Source: Arthrobacter nitrophenolicus
Lineage (GTDB): Bacteria > Actinomycetota > Actinomycetes > Actinomycetales > Micrococcaceae
Length of the DNA stretch: 64,000 bases
Reading direction: 5' to 3'
NCBI RefSeq assembly: GCF_000332815.1
Contig: NZ_AOFD01000007.1
Span: forward strand, 58,932 to 122,931
Shown here in pieces: positions 50,412-60,565 of the stretch. A program made the translations under genes and the position numbers. The notes under the pieces are model-generated. The model made no database searches. It saw nothing but the letters and a program-made list of their open reading frames with translations, and was not told the DNA's origin. Within the stretch, counting starts at the first letter, position 1, and each line of letters starts with the position of its first letter.

Positions 50412-51286
50412 TGGACGCAGACAGTATCCTCGCGGCAATCTTCAACTTCGAGAACTACGGCGAGCTGCTGGTCCTGGTCCAGAACTCCATCTGGGCCGGG
50501 GCCGTCCTGGGCCTGCTGGGCGGCCTGGTGGGCACCTTCGTTATGAAGCGGGACCTGGCGTTCGCCGTCCACGGCATTTCTGAACTCTCCTTCGCCGGGG
50601 CGGCCTTCGCCCTTCTGGTCGGCGCCGACATCGTGTTCGGGTCGCTCGTAGGGTCTGTGGCGGCGGCACTCCTCCTCGGCCTGATGGGCGTCAAGGCCCG
50701 GGACAAGAACTCCACCATCGGCGTCATCATGCCGTTCGGACTCGGCCTGGGCATCCTGTTCCTGTCCCTGTACGAGGGCCGCGCAGCCAACAAGTTCGGC
50801 CTGCTCACCGGCCAGATCGTCTCGGTGGATACGGTCCAGCTCACGGCCCTCGCCGGAACGGCGCTGGCTGTGATCGTGGCGCTGGTGGCCGTCTGGCGCC
50901 CGCTGAACTTCGCCAGCCTGGACCCCGAACTGGCCGAGGCCCGTGGTGTCCCCGTCCGCCGGCTGGGCATCGTCTTCATGGTCCTGCTGGGTATCAGCGT
51001 TGCCCTGTCCATCCAGGTGGTGGGAGCCCTCCTGGTCCTTGCCCTGCTGATTACCCCGGCGGCAGCGGCCCTGCGGGTGACATCGTCGCCGGTGGCTGTG
51101 GTGGTCCTGAGCGTCGTGTTTGCCGTCACCGCCACAGTGGGCGGCATCCTGCTGGCACTGGGCGGGCGCATCCCCATCAGCCCCTACGTCACCACGCTGT
51201 CCTTCATCATCTACGTGGTATGCCGCGCCATCGGTTCCGTCAGGGCCGGCAAAGGCATCAACGGCAGGGTCCTGCAGGCGCAGTAG
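50411..51286 (+). CDS. znuB: zinc ABC transporter permease
   Basis: A 291-residue permease of the metal ABC-3 family with about eight hydrophobic segments. It includes GTFVMKRDLAFAVHGISELSFAG and the LLITPAAAALRV segment. It is the last gene of the plus-strand znu operon, facing the Fur/Zur gene 20 nt away. Confidence 0.9.
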   Translation: MDADSILAAIFNFENYGELLVLVQNSIWAGAVLGLLGGLVGTFVMKRDLAFAVHGISELSFAGAAFALLVGADIVFGSLVGSVAAALLLGLMGVKARDKNSTIGVIMPFGLGLGILFLSLYEGRAANKFGLLTGQIVSVDTVQLTALAGTALAVIVALVAVWRPLNFASLDPELAEARGVPVRRLGIVFMVLLGISVALSIQVVGALLVLALLITPAAAALRVTSSPVAVVVLSVVFAVTATVGGILLALGGRIPISPYVTTLSFIIYVVCRAIGSVRAGKGINGRVLQAQ

Positions 51287-51305
51287 CCGCTGACGGCATG
51301 GCCTG

Positions 51306-51794
51306 CTACAGCTTACCTGCAGCCTTCAGGGCCGTGCAGTCCGGGCAGAGGCCAAAGATTTCCACCGTGTGGGCAACCTCGCTGAACCCATGTTCCGCGG
51401 CGGTGTGCGCTGCCCAGGTTTCGACGGCGGGCGCCTCCACCTCAACGGCTTTGCCGCAGTTCCGGCACAGCAGGTGGTGATGGTGGCCGGTCACGGCGCA
51501 GCGCCGGTAGACCGCTTCGCCCTCACCGTTGCGCAGAACGTCCACCAGGCCTTCATCGGCAAGCGACTGGAGGATCCGGTAGGCCGTGGCGAGTGAAACG
51601 GACACGCCCTGGTTCTGCAGGATCCGGTACAGCTCCTGGGTGCTGACGAAGTCGTCCAGCTCATCCAGGGCGGCACTGACGGCCCGGCGCTGCTTGGTGA
51701 CGCGCTGTTCCTTGCCGCCCGTTGCCGGGGATGGCGTAGTGGAATCAGCCTTGGCGCCGAGCGGCATGGATGGACTCGCTTCCGTGGGGATCAT
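51306..51794 (-). CDS. zur: Fur family metalloregulator, probably Zur
   Basis: A 162-residue Fur-family repressor. It has an N-terminal winged HTH (FVSTQELYRILQNQGVSVSLATAYRILQSL), the His-rich metal site GHHHHLLCRNCG and a second CPDC zinc site. Position beside the znu operon and its AATGATT palindrome favours Zur over Fur. Start ATG 51794 is a choice; ATG 51767 is also possible. Confidence 0.84.
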   Translation of the reverse strand: MIPTEASPSMPLGAKADSTTPSPATGGKEQRVTKQRRAVSAALDELDDFVSTQELYRILQNQGVSVSLATAYRILQSLADEGLVDVLRNGEGEAVYRRCAVTGHHHHLLCRNCGKAVEVEAPAVETWAAHTAAEHGFSEVAHTVEIFGLCPDCTALKAAGKL

Positions 51795-51862
51795 GGCAAA
51801 GATCCAGATTACCAGCCAAGCCCTCGTGGACACCGTTCCGGACAGGACCCTAGGCTGGCGCT

Positions 51863-52519
51863 ATGAAGCTGACGAAATTCACCCATGCCTGCGTGCGCCT
51901 CGAAAAGGACGGCCGGGTTCTGGTCCTGGATCCCGGTAACTTCTCCGAAACCGGAGAGGCGCTGGCAGGCGCCGAAGCCGTGCTGATCACCCACGAGCAC
52001 GCCGACCACATCGACGTTCCAGCTGTTGCGGGGGCGCTCCGAAGCGCCACGGACCTGGTGCTTTACGCCCCCGCGGGTGTGGCGGACCAGATGCGGACCG
52101 AAGTTCCGGAAGCAACGGCGCGGATCAACGCGGTGGACCCCGGAACGTCGCTGGATGTGGCGGGCTTCGCGGTGCGCAGCTTCGGGGGCCAGCACGCCCT
52201 GATCCATCCACAGATCCCGGTGGTGGCCAATATCGGCTACCTCATTGATGACAACGTCTACCATCCGGGCGACTCGTTCATCGTTCCGGACGGCATCAGC
52301 GTCAAGACCCTGCTGGTTCCGCTGCACGCGCCCTGGAGCAAGTCGGCCGAAGTAGTGGATTTCGTCGTCAGCGTCCGGGCGCCGCGGGCATTCCAGATCC
52401 ACGACGGGCTCCTCAACGACAATGGCCTGAAGGTCGTCGAGGGCCACGTGAAAAGGATCGGTGCCAAGTACGGCACCGAGTACAACCACCTGCGCGCCGG
52501 GGAGTCCGTGGAGGTCTAG
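51863..52519 (+). CDS. MBL-fold metallohydrolase
   Basis: A 218-residue metallo-beta-lactamase fold protein. It has the metal-binding THEHADHID and the HPGDSF segment, typical of the UlaG-like/YtkL-like hydrolases. It lies between the zur gene (divergent, 68 nt) and the Cds1-like gene. Its stop overlaps the stop of that gene by 4 nt in a tail-to-tail arrangement. The substrate is unknown. Confidence 0.83.
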   Translation: MKLTKFTHACVRLEKDGRVLVLDPGNFSETGEALAGAEAVLITHEHADHIDVPAVAGALRSATDLVLYAPAGVADQMRTEVPEATARINAVDPGTSLDVAGFAVRSFGGQHALIHPQIPVVANIGYLIDDNVYHPGDSFIVPDGISVKTLLVPLHAPWSKSAEVVDFVVSVRAPRAFQIHDGLLNDNGLKVVEGHVKRIGAKYGTEYNHLRAGESVEV

Positions 52520-53663
52520 GCGACGCCCGGGTCCCACCGTCCGGTATCGAAGAATCTCCGGATCACCGCTTCGTACGGGGCGGGGTCCAGGCCCTGCACT
52601 GCCAGCCAGTCCTGGTTGTAGTAGTTGCCCGCATAGCGTTCCCCGCCGTCGCACATCAGCGTCACAATGCTGCCCTTGCGGCCTTCGGCGACCATCCCGG
52701 CGATGGTCTGCCATACACCCCACAGATTGGTGCCGGTGGAGGGGCCGGCGTGGAGCCCGGCAAGGTCGGACAAGTGGCGCATGGCTGCCACGGATGCGGC
52801 GTCGGGAACCTGGACCATCCGGTCGATCACGGACGGCACAAAACTTGGCTCCAGCCGCGGCCGGCCAATTCCCTCGATCCGGGACGGCAGGCCCGCCGGT
52901 ACGCCGTCGGTCCCGCCTCGCCACCCCGGGTAGAACGCCGAGTTTTCGGGATCCACCACCAGCAGCCGGGTGGGATGGCTGTGGTAGCGCAGATAGCGGC
53001 CAATCGTGGCACTGGTCCCCCCGGTCCCGGCGCCCACCACGATCCAGTCCGGAACGGGATGCTCCTCCAGCTGGAGCTGGCCGAAAATCGACTCCGCGAT
53101 GTTGTTGTTGCCGCGCCAGTCCGTGGCCCGCTCCGCGTAGGTGAACTGGTCCATGTAGTGTCCGTTGCAGGTGGCGGCCACCTCCTCCGCTGCTGCATAC
53201 ACGTCCGAGGCGTGTTCCACCAGCAGGCACGAGCCGCCGAACTGTTCGATCAGGTCAATTTTCTCCTGGCTGGTGGTCCGGGCCATGACGGCAATGAAGG
53301 GCAGTCCCAGCAGCTGGGCAAAGTATGCCTCGGAGACGGCGGTGCTGCCGCTGGACGCCTCCACGATGGTGGTGTCCGCCCGGATCCAGCCGTTGACCAG
53401 GCCGAAGAGGAACAGCGAGCGCGCCAGCCGGTGCTTCAGGCTGCCGGACCGGTGGTCGATTCGTCCTTCAGGTACAGCTGCACGCCCCAGTGTTCGGGCA
53501 GCGGCACCGAGTAGAGGTGCGTGTCCGCCGAGCGGTTGTTTTCGGCCCGGATGGTGCGGATGGCCTGGTCCGCCCAGTCACGGTCGGACCACCCGCGGCC
53601 TGCCCAGTCCGTGTCCCTGCTGTTTCCGCCGTCGCCGTTGCCGTCGTCCTCAATCTTCACCAA
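52516..53663 (-). pseudogene. PLP-dependent Cds1-like cysteine desulfhydrase, frameshifted as read
   Basis: A PLP fold-type II enzyme of about 383 residues, similar to actinobacterial Cds1 (L-cysteine desulfhydrase, which makes H2S). It begins [13 protein letters not shown]. The PLP Lys lies in [12 protein letters not shown] and the family [10 protein letters not shown] phosphate-binding loop follows. A single missing C near 53453 (antisense ACCAC should be ACCCAC) splits the frame right before the PLP Lys; restored, it reads [13 protein letters not shown]. It is next to a rhodanese, suggesting sulfur metabolism. Confidence 0.82.
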
Positions 53664-53736
53664 TCCAGCCTACCCGCGGGCGGACCTGTGGCGGCCTAAA
53701 GTGGAACCGACGGTATGACCACCCCGAAGGAGCCCG

Positions 53737-54621
53737 ATGAACCCCCTGATGGACGTGACCACGCTGAGGAACCGCCTTGCCGGCGGGCAGCGTACGGTGC
53801 TGCTGGATGTCCGCTGGGCGCTGGGCGATCCGCACGGCCATGAGCACTACCTCGGCGGGCACTTGCCGGGGGCCGTTTTCGTGGACCTTGGCGCCGAGCT
53901 CGCGGCGCCGCCTGTTCCCGCGCGGGGACGGCACCCGCTGCCGGCGCCGGAGGACTTCCAGGCCGCCGCGCGCGGCTGGGGTATCAACAATGGCGAGGTC
54001 GTGGTCGCCTACGACGACACCGCCAACATGGCCGCCGCGAGGGCCTGGTGGATGTTAAGGAACGCGGGGCTCCGGGAGGTCTACCTGCTCGACGGCGGAC
54101 TGGCCGCCTGGCGCGCGGAAGGCCTTGCGGTGGAGCAGGGCCCGGTGGTGGCGGAGCCCGGAAACGTGGTGCTGGCGGACGGCGGAATGCCCCGGCTCGA
54201 CGCCGGTGCTGCCGCCGCCTGGCCGGACAGGGGCGTGCTGCTCGACGCACGGGCGGGGGAGCGGTACCGCGGCGAGGTGGAGCCCGTCGACCCCCGGGCA
54301 GGCCACATACCAGGGGCGGTGAGCGCCCCAACGTCGGACAACGTGGACGCAACCGGACGCTTCCTTCCCGCTGATGAGCTGCGAAGCAGGTTCGAGGCGC
54401 TGGGCGTCAAGGACGGGAGGCCGGTTGCCGTCTATTGCGGCTCAGGGGTGACCGCTGCGCACGAGGTGGCGGCCCTGGAAGTGGCAGGGTTCAGCGCCGC
54501 GCTGTACGCGGGCTCGTTCTCGGAGTGGTCCAACACCCCGCAGCTTCCCGTGGCCACCGGCGCTGACCCCGGCGGATCTTTCCCGGCTGGAAAGTTGGCT
54601 GGCCGCAACGGTAGCGTCTGA
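53737..54621 (+). CDS. sseA: thiosulfate sulfurtransferase (rhodanese)
   Basis: A 294-residue two-domain rhodanese. The first domain has VLLDVRWALGDPHGHEHYLGGHLPGAVFVDL and the second has the catalytic Cys in YCGSGVTAAH. It transfers sulfur from thiosulfate or 3-mercaptopyruvate. It stands divergent from the Cds1-like gene and 3 nt before the alcohol dehydrogenase on the same strand. Confidence 0.9.
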   Translation: MNPLMDVTTLRNRLAGGQRTVLLDVRWALGDPHGHEHYLGGHLPGAVFVDLGAELAAPPVPARGRHPLPAPEDFQAAARGWGINNGEVVVAYDDTANMAAARAWWMLRNAGLREVYLLDGGLAAWRAEGLAVEQGPVVAEPGNVVLADGGMPRLDAGAAAAWPDRGVLLDARAGERYRGEVEPVDPRAGHIPGAVSAPTSDNVDATGRFLPADELRSRFEALGVKDGRPVAVYCGSGVTAAHEVAALEVAGFSAALYAGSFSEWSNTPQLPVATGADPGGSFPAGKLAGRNGSV

Positions 54622-54623
54622 CT

Positions 54624-55757
54624 ATGACCCCAGGACGTCCCGTACCGCCGCCCCTTGCCACCCCGATCCTGCCCGACGCCGGCACCCTTGCCGCCGCGTA
54701 CGGTGCTGTGTCCCCTGACAGCGGACTGGTCCCGCTGACCGTGGCCCGCCGCGCGCCCAAACCCGACGACGTCGAAATTGCCATCGAGTTCTGCGGCCTG
54801 TGCCACTCCGATGTGCACGCGGCCCGCGGGGAATGGGGCGGGCAAACCTATCCGCTGGTGCCCGGACACGAGATCGTGGGAACCGTCACCCGGGTGGGCT
54901 CAGCCGTCACCGGTTTTGCGGTGGGCGAGCGGGTGGGCGTCGGCTGCATCGTGGACTCGTGCCGCGAGTGCGAAAGCTGCCTGGACGGCCTGGAGCAGTA
55001 CTGCGAAAAAGGAATGACCGGCACCTACGGGGCCGTCGACCGGCGGAACGGTGACACGCTCACCCAGGGCGGCTACGCGTCCTCCATCGTGGTGGACCAC
55101 CGCTACGTGGTCCGGGTGCCCGCATCGCTGGACCCGGCCGCCGTCGCGCCTTTGCTGTGCGCCGGGATCACCACGTTCTCCCCGCTGCGGCACTTCGACG
55201 TCGAAGAGGGCGACGTTGTGGGCGTGGTGGGCCTGGGCGGGCTGGGGCACATGGCGGTCAAGCTGGCCAAAGCCATGGGTGCCCGGGTGGTGGTGTTCAC
55301 GACGTCGGAATCCAAGGTGCCCGCCGCGCTGGAACTGGGAGCCGATGAGGTTGTCCTGTCCCGGGACGAGGATGCGATGGCCGCCGCGAACCGCACCATT
55401 GACGTCATCATCGACACAGTTGCCGCTCCGCACGATCTCAACCCCCTGTTCCGCACCCTGCGCGTGGACGGTGCGCTGTTCCAGCTGGGCCTGCCGTCCG
55501 AGGCCATGCCGCCGGTGAATCCGCGCGCCCTCATCCGGCGCCGCATCGCGTACGCGGGCTCGCTGATCGGCGGGATCGCCGAAACGCAGGAGATGCTGGA
55601 CTTCTGCGCAGAGCACGGCGTGGTTGCCGACATCGAGATGGTCGACGCCGGCCACCTCAACGAAGCCTATGACCGCATGGTCGCAGGAGACGTGAAGTAC
55701 CGGTTCGTGCTGGACACCAGCACCTTGCAGGCACCCGCCAAGGAGGCAGACGCATGA
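54624..55757 (+). CDS. zinc-dependent alcohol dehydrogenase
   Basis: A 377-residue medium-chain dehydrogenase of the cinnamyl-alcohol/YahK group. It has the catalytic zinc site CGLCHSDVH and GHEIVG, the structural zinc cluster CRECESCLDGLEQYC and the NADP-binding GVVGLGGLGHMAVK. It reduces aldehydes, probably with NADPH. The start ATG 54624 lies 2 nt after the sseA stop. Confidence 0.88.
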   Translation: MTPGRPVPPPLATPILPDAGTLAAAYGAVSPDSGLVPLTVARRAPKPDDVEIAIEFCGLCHSDVHAARGEWGGQTYPLVPGHEIVGTVTRVGSAVTGFAVGERVGVGCIVDSCRECESCLDGLEQYCEKGMTGTYGAVDRRNGDTLTQGGYASSIVVDHRYVVRVPASLDPAAVAPLLCAGITTFSPLRHFDVEEGDVVGVVGLGGLGHMAVKLAKAMGARVVVFTTSESKVPAALELGADEVVLSRDEDAMAAANRTIDVIIDTVAAPHDLNPLFRTLRVDGALFQLGLPSEAMPPVNPRALIRRRIAYAGSLIGGIAETQEMLDFCAEHGVVADIEMVDAGHLNEAYDRMVAGDVKYRFVLDTSTLQAPAKEADA

Positions 55758-56182
55758 GCACGCTCTTTACCAGGATCCTCAACGGCGAGATTCCCGGCCG
55801 GTTCGTCTGGCGTGAGGACGATGTGTCCGCCTTCCTCACCACCGGGCCGCTGGCCGACGGGCATACCCTTGTGGTTCCCACCGAGGAAGTGGACCGCTGG
55901 ACCGACGCGTCACCAGAAACCCTGGCGCGGGTGATGGAGGTGGCCCGCCGGATCGGCGCCGTCCAGGTGGACCTCTTCGACGCACCGCGGGCAGGGCTCA
56001 TCGTGGCGGGATACGAGATCAACCACCTGCACGTCCATGTATGGCCGTCGCGCAGCATGGCGGACTTCAACTTCGCCTCAGCGGACCAGAATCCCGATCC
56101 CGCAGTCCTGGACGCGAACGCGGAGAAATTGCGCCGGGGACTGCGTGACGCCGGCTGGGGCGAGTTCGTTCCCGCCGGTTAG
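55754..56182 (+). CDS. HIT family nucleotide-binding protein
   Basis: A 142-residue histidine-triad protein. The active-site HIT motif is NHLHVHVWPS near residue 97. The N-terminus MSTLFTRILNGEIPGRFVWR is typical of bacterial Hint-like proteins. It overlaps the alcohol dehydrogenase stop by 4 nt. Confidence 0.92.
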   Translation: MSTLFTRILNGEIPGRFVWREDDVSAFLTTGPLADGHTLVVPTEEVDRWTDASPETLARVMEVARRIGAVQVDLFDAPRAGLIVAGYEINHLHVHVWPSRSMADFNFASADQNPDPAVLDANAEKLRRGLRDAGWGEFVPAG

Positions 56183-56187
56183 CGCCT

Positions 56188-56224
56188 CAAAGATGTCCGG
56201 CCCGTGCCGGGACATCTTTGTTTA
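56188..56224. terminator. bidirectional intrinsic terminator
   Basis: An 11-bp stem (left arm CAAAGATGTCC, 56188-56198; right arm 56210-56220) with a GC-rich inner loop, followed by TTTGTTTA. It lies between the HIT gene and the convergent hrpA. Confidence 0.85.
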
Positions 56225-56230
56225 AGGTCT

Positions 56231-59200
56231 TCAGGCCGGCGCCAGGGCCTTGTTGAGTACCGTGCGGATGCGCTTTTCGGACACCGAGTACGCCGTTCCA
56301 AGCTCGACGGCGAAAAGGCTCACCCGCAGCTCCTCGATCATCCAGCGCACCTGGGTTAACTCCCGGCCGGCGCGCCGTCCGGGGAGCAGGGCGGCCGCGG
56401 CATCGTCGTAGTCGTCCTCCAGCCGCTGCACCACTGCCATGTTCAGTCCGTCCCGCTGCACGTTGCCCGGCAGCCGTTCGAGGCGCTTTTCGATGGCGGT
56501 GAGGTACCGTGGCAGCTGGCTGAGCTGGGCGTAGCCCGTGCGTGCCACAAAACCGGGGTACACCAGTTGCTCCAGCTGGCTCCTGATGTCATTGAGCGCG
56601 CTGATCAGGGCCAGGCTGGTGGTTCCCTTCAGCTGCTTTTCGATGCGCCGGGTGGCGGCCAGGATCCGTTCGACGACGGCAGTCACGCTGAATACGGTGT
56701 CAATCAGTTCCGCCCGCACCACCTCGTAGAGGGCGTCGAAGGCCTGCCGGTCCCAGGGCAGCTCCGCCGGGGTGAGCCTGTCGATGGCCGCGAGGCGCAG
56801 TCGGCAATCAGCGCTGACACCGAGCCGTGCGGGTTCTGGCTGAAGGTCAGCTTCTCCGTGTTGCTCAAGTGCTCCAGCACGTAGCGGTCCGGCGACGGAA
56901 CCCGCAGGGCCAGCATCCTGATGACGCCGCCGCGCATGGCGTCGAGCTGTTCCTCGGGTGTCTGGAAAACCCGGAGCGAGACGGAGGTGCCCTGGTCCAC
57001 GAGTGCGGGGTACCCGGTGACGGTGTGTCCCTTCACCATGCTGCTGACTTCCCGGGGGACGGTACCGAAGCTCCACTCCGTCAGGCCGTCCTGCTCCCGG
57101 AATCCGGCAGGGGCGGAAGCCGTACTTCCCGCGCCGGGTGTGGGCACCTGGGACGTGCCGCCGTCGTCCGCCTTGCCTCTGCCCTCTCCCTTACCTCGGC
57201 CCGGGCCCTTGGCTTTGTCCGGCCCCTGGCCCCCGGCCATTGCATTCCCGGGACCCGTCGTTGCAGGGGTGGCGCCGAGCGACTCGGCAATCGCTCGCCG
57301 GGTTGCGGGTGCGAGCCGTTCCTGGAGCGCGGCGAGATCCTTGCCCTCGTCCAGGACCTTGCCCTTGCTGTCCACCACCTTGAAGCTGACGCGCAGGTGC
57401 GGGGGCACGGCGTCCCAGTTCCAGGACCCGGGCGGGATGATGGCGCCGCGGATCCGGCGAAGGGCCAGCTCCAGTGACGGTTCCAGCTCGTCGGTGGCGG
57501 GATCGAAGTCCGATTCCAGGACGGCCACGGCCTGCCGGGCAACGTCCGGTGCCGGAACGAAATTCTTCCGGATCTGCTTGGGCAGCGACTTGATCAGCGC
57601 CGTCACCAGTTCCACGCGCTGGCCCGGAATCAGCCAGCGGAACGGGGCGTCGTCCAGCTGGTTGAGGAACAGGACGGGCACTTCCGCCGTGACGCCGTCG
57701 GACGGATTGGGCGGGGACCCCGGGGCCACCGGATGGAACTCGTAGCTCAGCGGCAGCTCAAAGCCCTTGTGCAGCCAGGTCTTGGGGAAGGCGGCCTCGT
57801 CCAGGTCATCCGCATCATCGCTCAGCAGGAGCGATTTATCGTAGTCCAGCAGGTCCGGGTTCGCTCTCCGGGCCTCTTTCCACCATTTGTCGAAGTGACG
57901 CTCCGACACCACGTCCGGGCCAATCCGGGCATCGTAGAACTCGAACAGGGTCTCGTCATCCACCAGCAGGTCCCGGCGGCGCATCCTGGCCTCGAGCTCC
58001 TCCACCTCCTGCAGGAGCGCCCGGTTGCGGTGGAAGAACTTGTGGTGCGTGCGCCAATCGCCTTCCACCAAGGCGTGCCGGATGAAGAGCTCACGGGCAA
58101 CCACCGGATCCACCCGGCCGTAATTGATGCGCCGCTGGGCGATGATGGGCACGCCGTAGAGCGTGACCTTCTCGTAGGCCATCACCGCACCCTGGCGGGT
58201 GGACCAGTGCGGCTCACTGTAGCTGCGCTTCACCAGGTCCGGGGCCACCTGCTCCGCCCAGACGGGATCGAACTTGGCTGCCACGCGCGCCCAGAGGCGG
58301 CTCGTCTCCACCAGTTCGGCGGCCATGACGAACGTGGGGGACTTCTTGAACAGGGCGGACCCCGGGAAGATCGCGAACCGGCTGCCGCGGGCTCCGGCGT
58401 ACTCGCGCTTGCGCTCATCGAGGATGCCGATGTGGCTCAGGAGCCCGGACAGCAGGCTGATGTGGATCCCGTCGTGGTTGCCCACCGGGTCCGCCAGGCG
58501 TTTGTTATCCAGGCTGATGCCGAGCGGACGGGCCAGCTGGCGCAGCTGGGCGAAGAGGTCCTGCCACTCCCGCACCCGCAGGTAGTTGATGAACTCGCTG
58601 CGGCACAGGCGGCGGAACGCGGACGAGGACAACTCCTGCTGCTTCTCCTGCAGGTAGTTCCAGAGATTCAGGTAGCCGGTGAAGTCCGAGTTCTCGTCCT
58701 TGAACCGGTTGTGCTTCTCGGCCGCCAGCTGCTGCTTGTCCGTGGGACGCTCGCGCGGATCCTGGATGGTGAGCGCCGCGGCCAGGATCATGACTTCCCG
58801 GACGCAGTTGCGCTTCCCGGCTTCCACGATCATCCGGCCCAGCCGGGGGTCCACGGGCAGCTGGGCAAGTTTCTGCCCGACGGCGGTGAGGCCGCTGCCG
58901 CTCCTGCCGTTACCTTCGGCGTTTTGCGGCTTCGTGGCAGCCAGGGCGCCGAGTTCGCGGAGCAGCGTGACGCCGTCGTTGATTGCCCGGGTTTCGGGGG
59001 GCTCGACGAACGGGAAGTCCTCCACGTCCTTGGGGCCGCGGGCCACGCCCATGGCGGTCATCTGCAGGATGACCGCGGCGAGGTTGGTCCGCAGGATCTC
59101 CGGATCCGTGAACTGCGGCCGGGACTCAAAGTCCTCCTCCGAATACAGGCGGATCGCGATGCCGTCCGAAACACGGCCGCAGCGCCCGGAGCGCTGGTTC

Positions 59201-60237
59201 GCCGATGCCTGCGAGACGCGTTCGATGGGTAGCCGCTGGACCTTGGTGCGGTGCGAATACCGGGATATGCGGGCCGTTCCGGTGTCAATGACGTACTTGA
59301 TGCCCGGCACGGTGAGCGACGTCTCCGCCACGTTGGTGGCCAGCACAATCCGGCGCCTGCTGCCAGGGTGGAAGACCTTGTGCTGTTCCTGCAGGCTCAG
59401 GCGCGCGAAGAGCGGAAGCACTTCGGTGCCTGCAAGCCGGCGGTTGGACTGGATACGGGCCTGGAGGGCGTCCGCCGCATCCCGGATCTCGCGCTCGCCG
59501 GAGAAGAAGACCAGGATGTCCCCGGGCGCCTCGCGGGCCAGTTCGTCGACGGCGTCGCACACGGCGTCCAGCGGGTCCCGGTCCTCCTCGAGTTCGTCGT
59601 CGGAGGCTTCTTCGTCATCGGCCCTGGGCTGGGTCAGGGGGCGGTAGCGGATTTCAACGGGGTAGGTCCGGCCCGAGACCTCGATGATGGGCGCGGGTTC
59701 TTCCGGGGTACCGAAGTGCTTGGCGAAGCGTTCCGGATCGATGGTGGCCGAGGTGATGATGACCTTCAGGTCCGGGCGCTGCGGCAGGATCCGCTTAAGG
59801 TACCCGAGGATGAAGTCGATGTTGAGGCTGCGCTCATGGGCCTCGTCAATAATGATGGCGTTGTACCTGCGCAGCAGTTTGTCCCGCTGGATTTCGGCCA
59901 GCAGGATGCCGTCCGTCATCAGCTTCACCTTGGTGGCCTTGCTGACCTCGCCGGTGAAACGGACCTGGAAGCCGACTTCCTGGCCGATCTCGACGCCCAG
60001 TTCCTCGGCGATGCGCTCGGCAACCGTGCGCGCTGCCAGCCGGCGCGGCTGGGTGTGGCCGATCAGCCCGTTCTCGCCGAGGCCGAGTTCCAGGCACATC
60101 TTGGGAATCTGGGTGGTCTTTCCGGAACCGGTCTCGCCGGCAATGATGGTCACCTGGTTGGCGGCAATGGCCGCCATCAGGTCCTCGCGGCGCTCGGAGA
60201 CCGGCAGCTCAGCGGGATAGGAGATATGCAAAGTCAT
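56231..60237 (-). pseudogene. hrpA: ATP-dependent RNA helicase HrpA, frameshifted as read
   Basis: A DEAH-box RNA helicase of about 1335 residues. It has motif I GETGSGKTTQIP, motif II DEAHERS, motif III SAT in ITSATIDPERFAKHF, and motif VI ending QRSGRCGR. The HA2/OB regions and the DUF3418 C-terminal domain follow. The frame slips near 56800: GACTGCGCC should be GACTGCCGCC, which reads ADCRLAAIDRLTPAELP. The C-terminal 190 residues continue to the stop at 56231. The rest is a continuous 1177-codon frame. Confidence 0.9.
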
Positions 60238-60316
60238 GGCTGCAGACAGTCTACTGCGGCGGGGCCGGCACCCCCGGTTCGACTGCCTGCGGCGTTCTTA
60301 TGTGGTGCGGGGCCTG

Positions 60317-60484
60317 CTAGAAGATCCGGAGGGTGTAGCTGGTGCTGGGCAGGTCCAGGGCGGACCATTCCTCATGCGAGCTGACGGGAGGGGTGTGGCC
60401 CCGTCCGTCACGGAGGAGCGCTGCGATGGTGGCGGCAGCGAGGAGAAGGAGCAGGATGACGGTGATCGTTGCGAAGATTTCCAT
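60317..60484 (-). CDS. small single-pass membrane protein
   Basis: A 55-residue protein starting at ATG 60484: MEIFATITVILLLLLAAATI is one hydrophobic helix, followed by a charged C-terminus ending YTLRIF. It may be a real small gene because similar-looking proteins occur in actinobacteria, but I do not recognise the family. It lies between hrpA and the divergent GlxA-type gene. Confidence 0.5.
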   Translation of the reverse strand: MEIFATITVILLLLLAAATIAALLRDGRGHTPPVSSHEEWSALDLPSTSYTLRIF

Positions 60485-60565
60485 GGCTCCATGCTGCTCT
60501 TCAGGATTTCCACTCAACAGTGGCAGAAATGCCCAAAAAGCTAAAATTCCTGCCACAATGGAAGC

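Noticed and set aside
57733..59232. Plus-strand frame (499 codons) opposite hrpA
   Set aside because: Antisense of HrpA motifs; composition shows no independent coding signal.
60238..60316. tRNA-like sequence GGTTCGACTG after hrpA
   Set aside because: Only a T-loop-like stretch is present; no acceptor or anticodon arms can be drawn.
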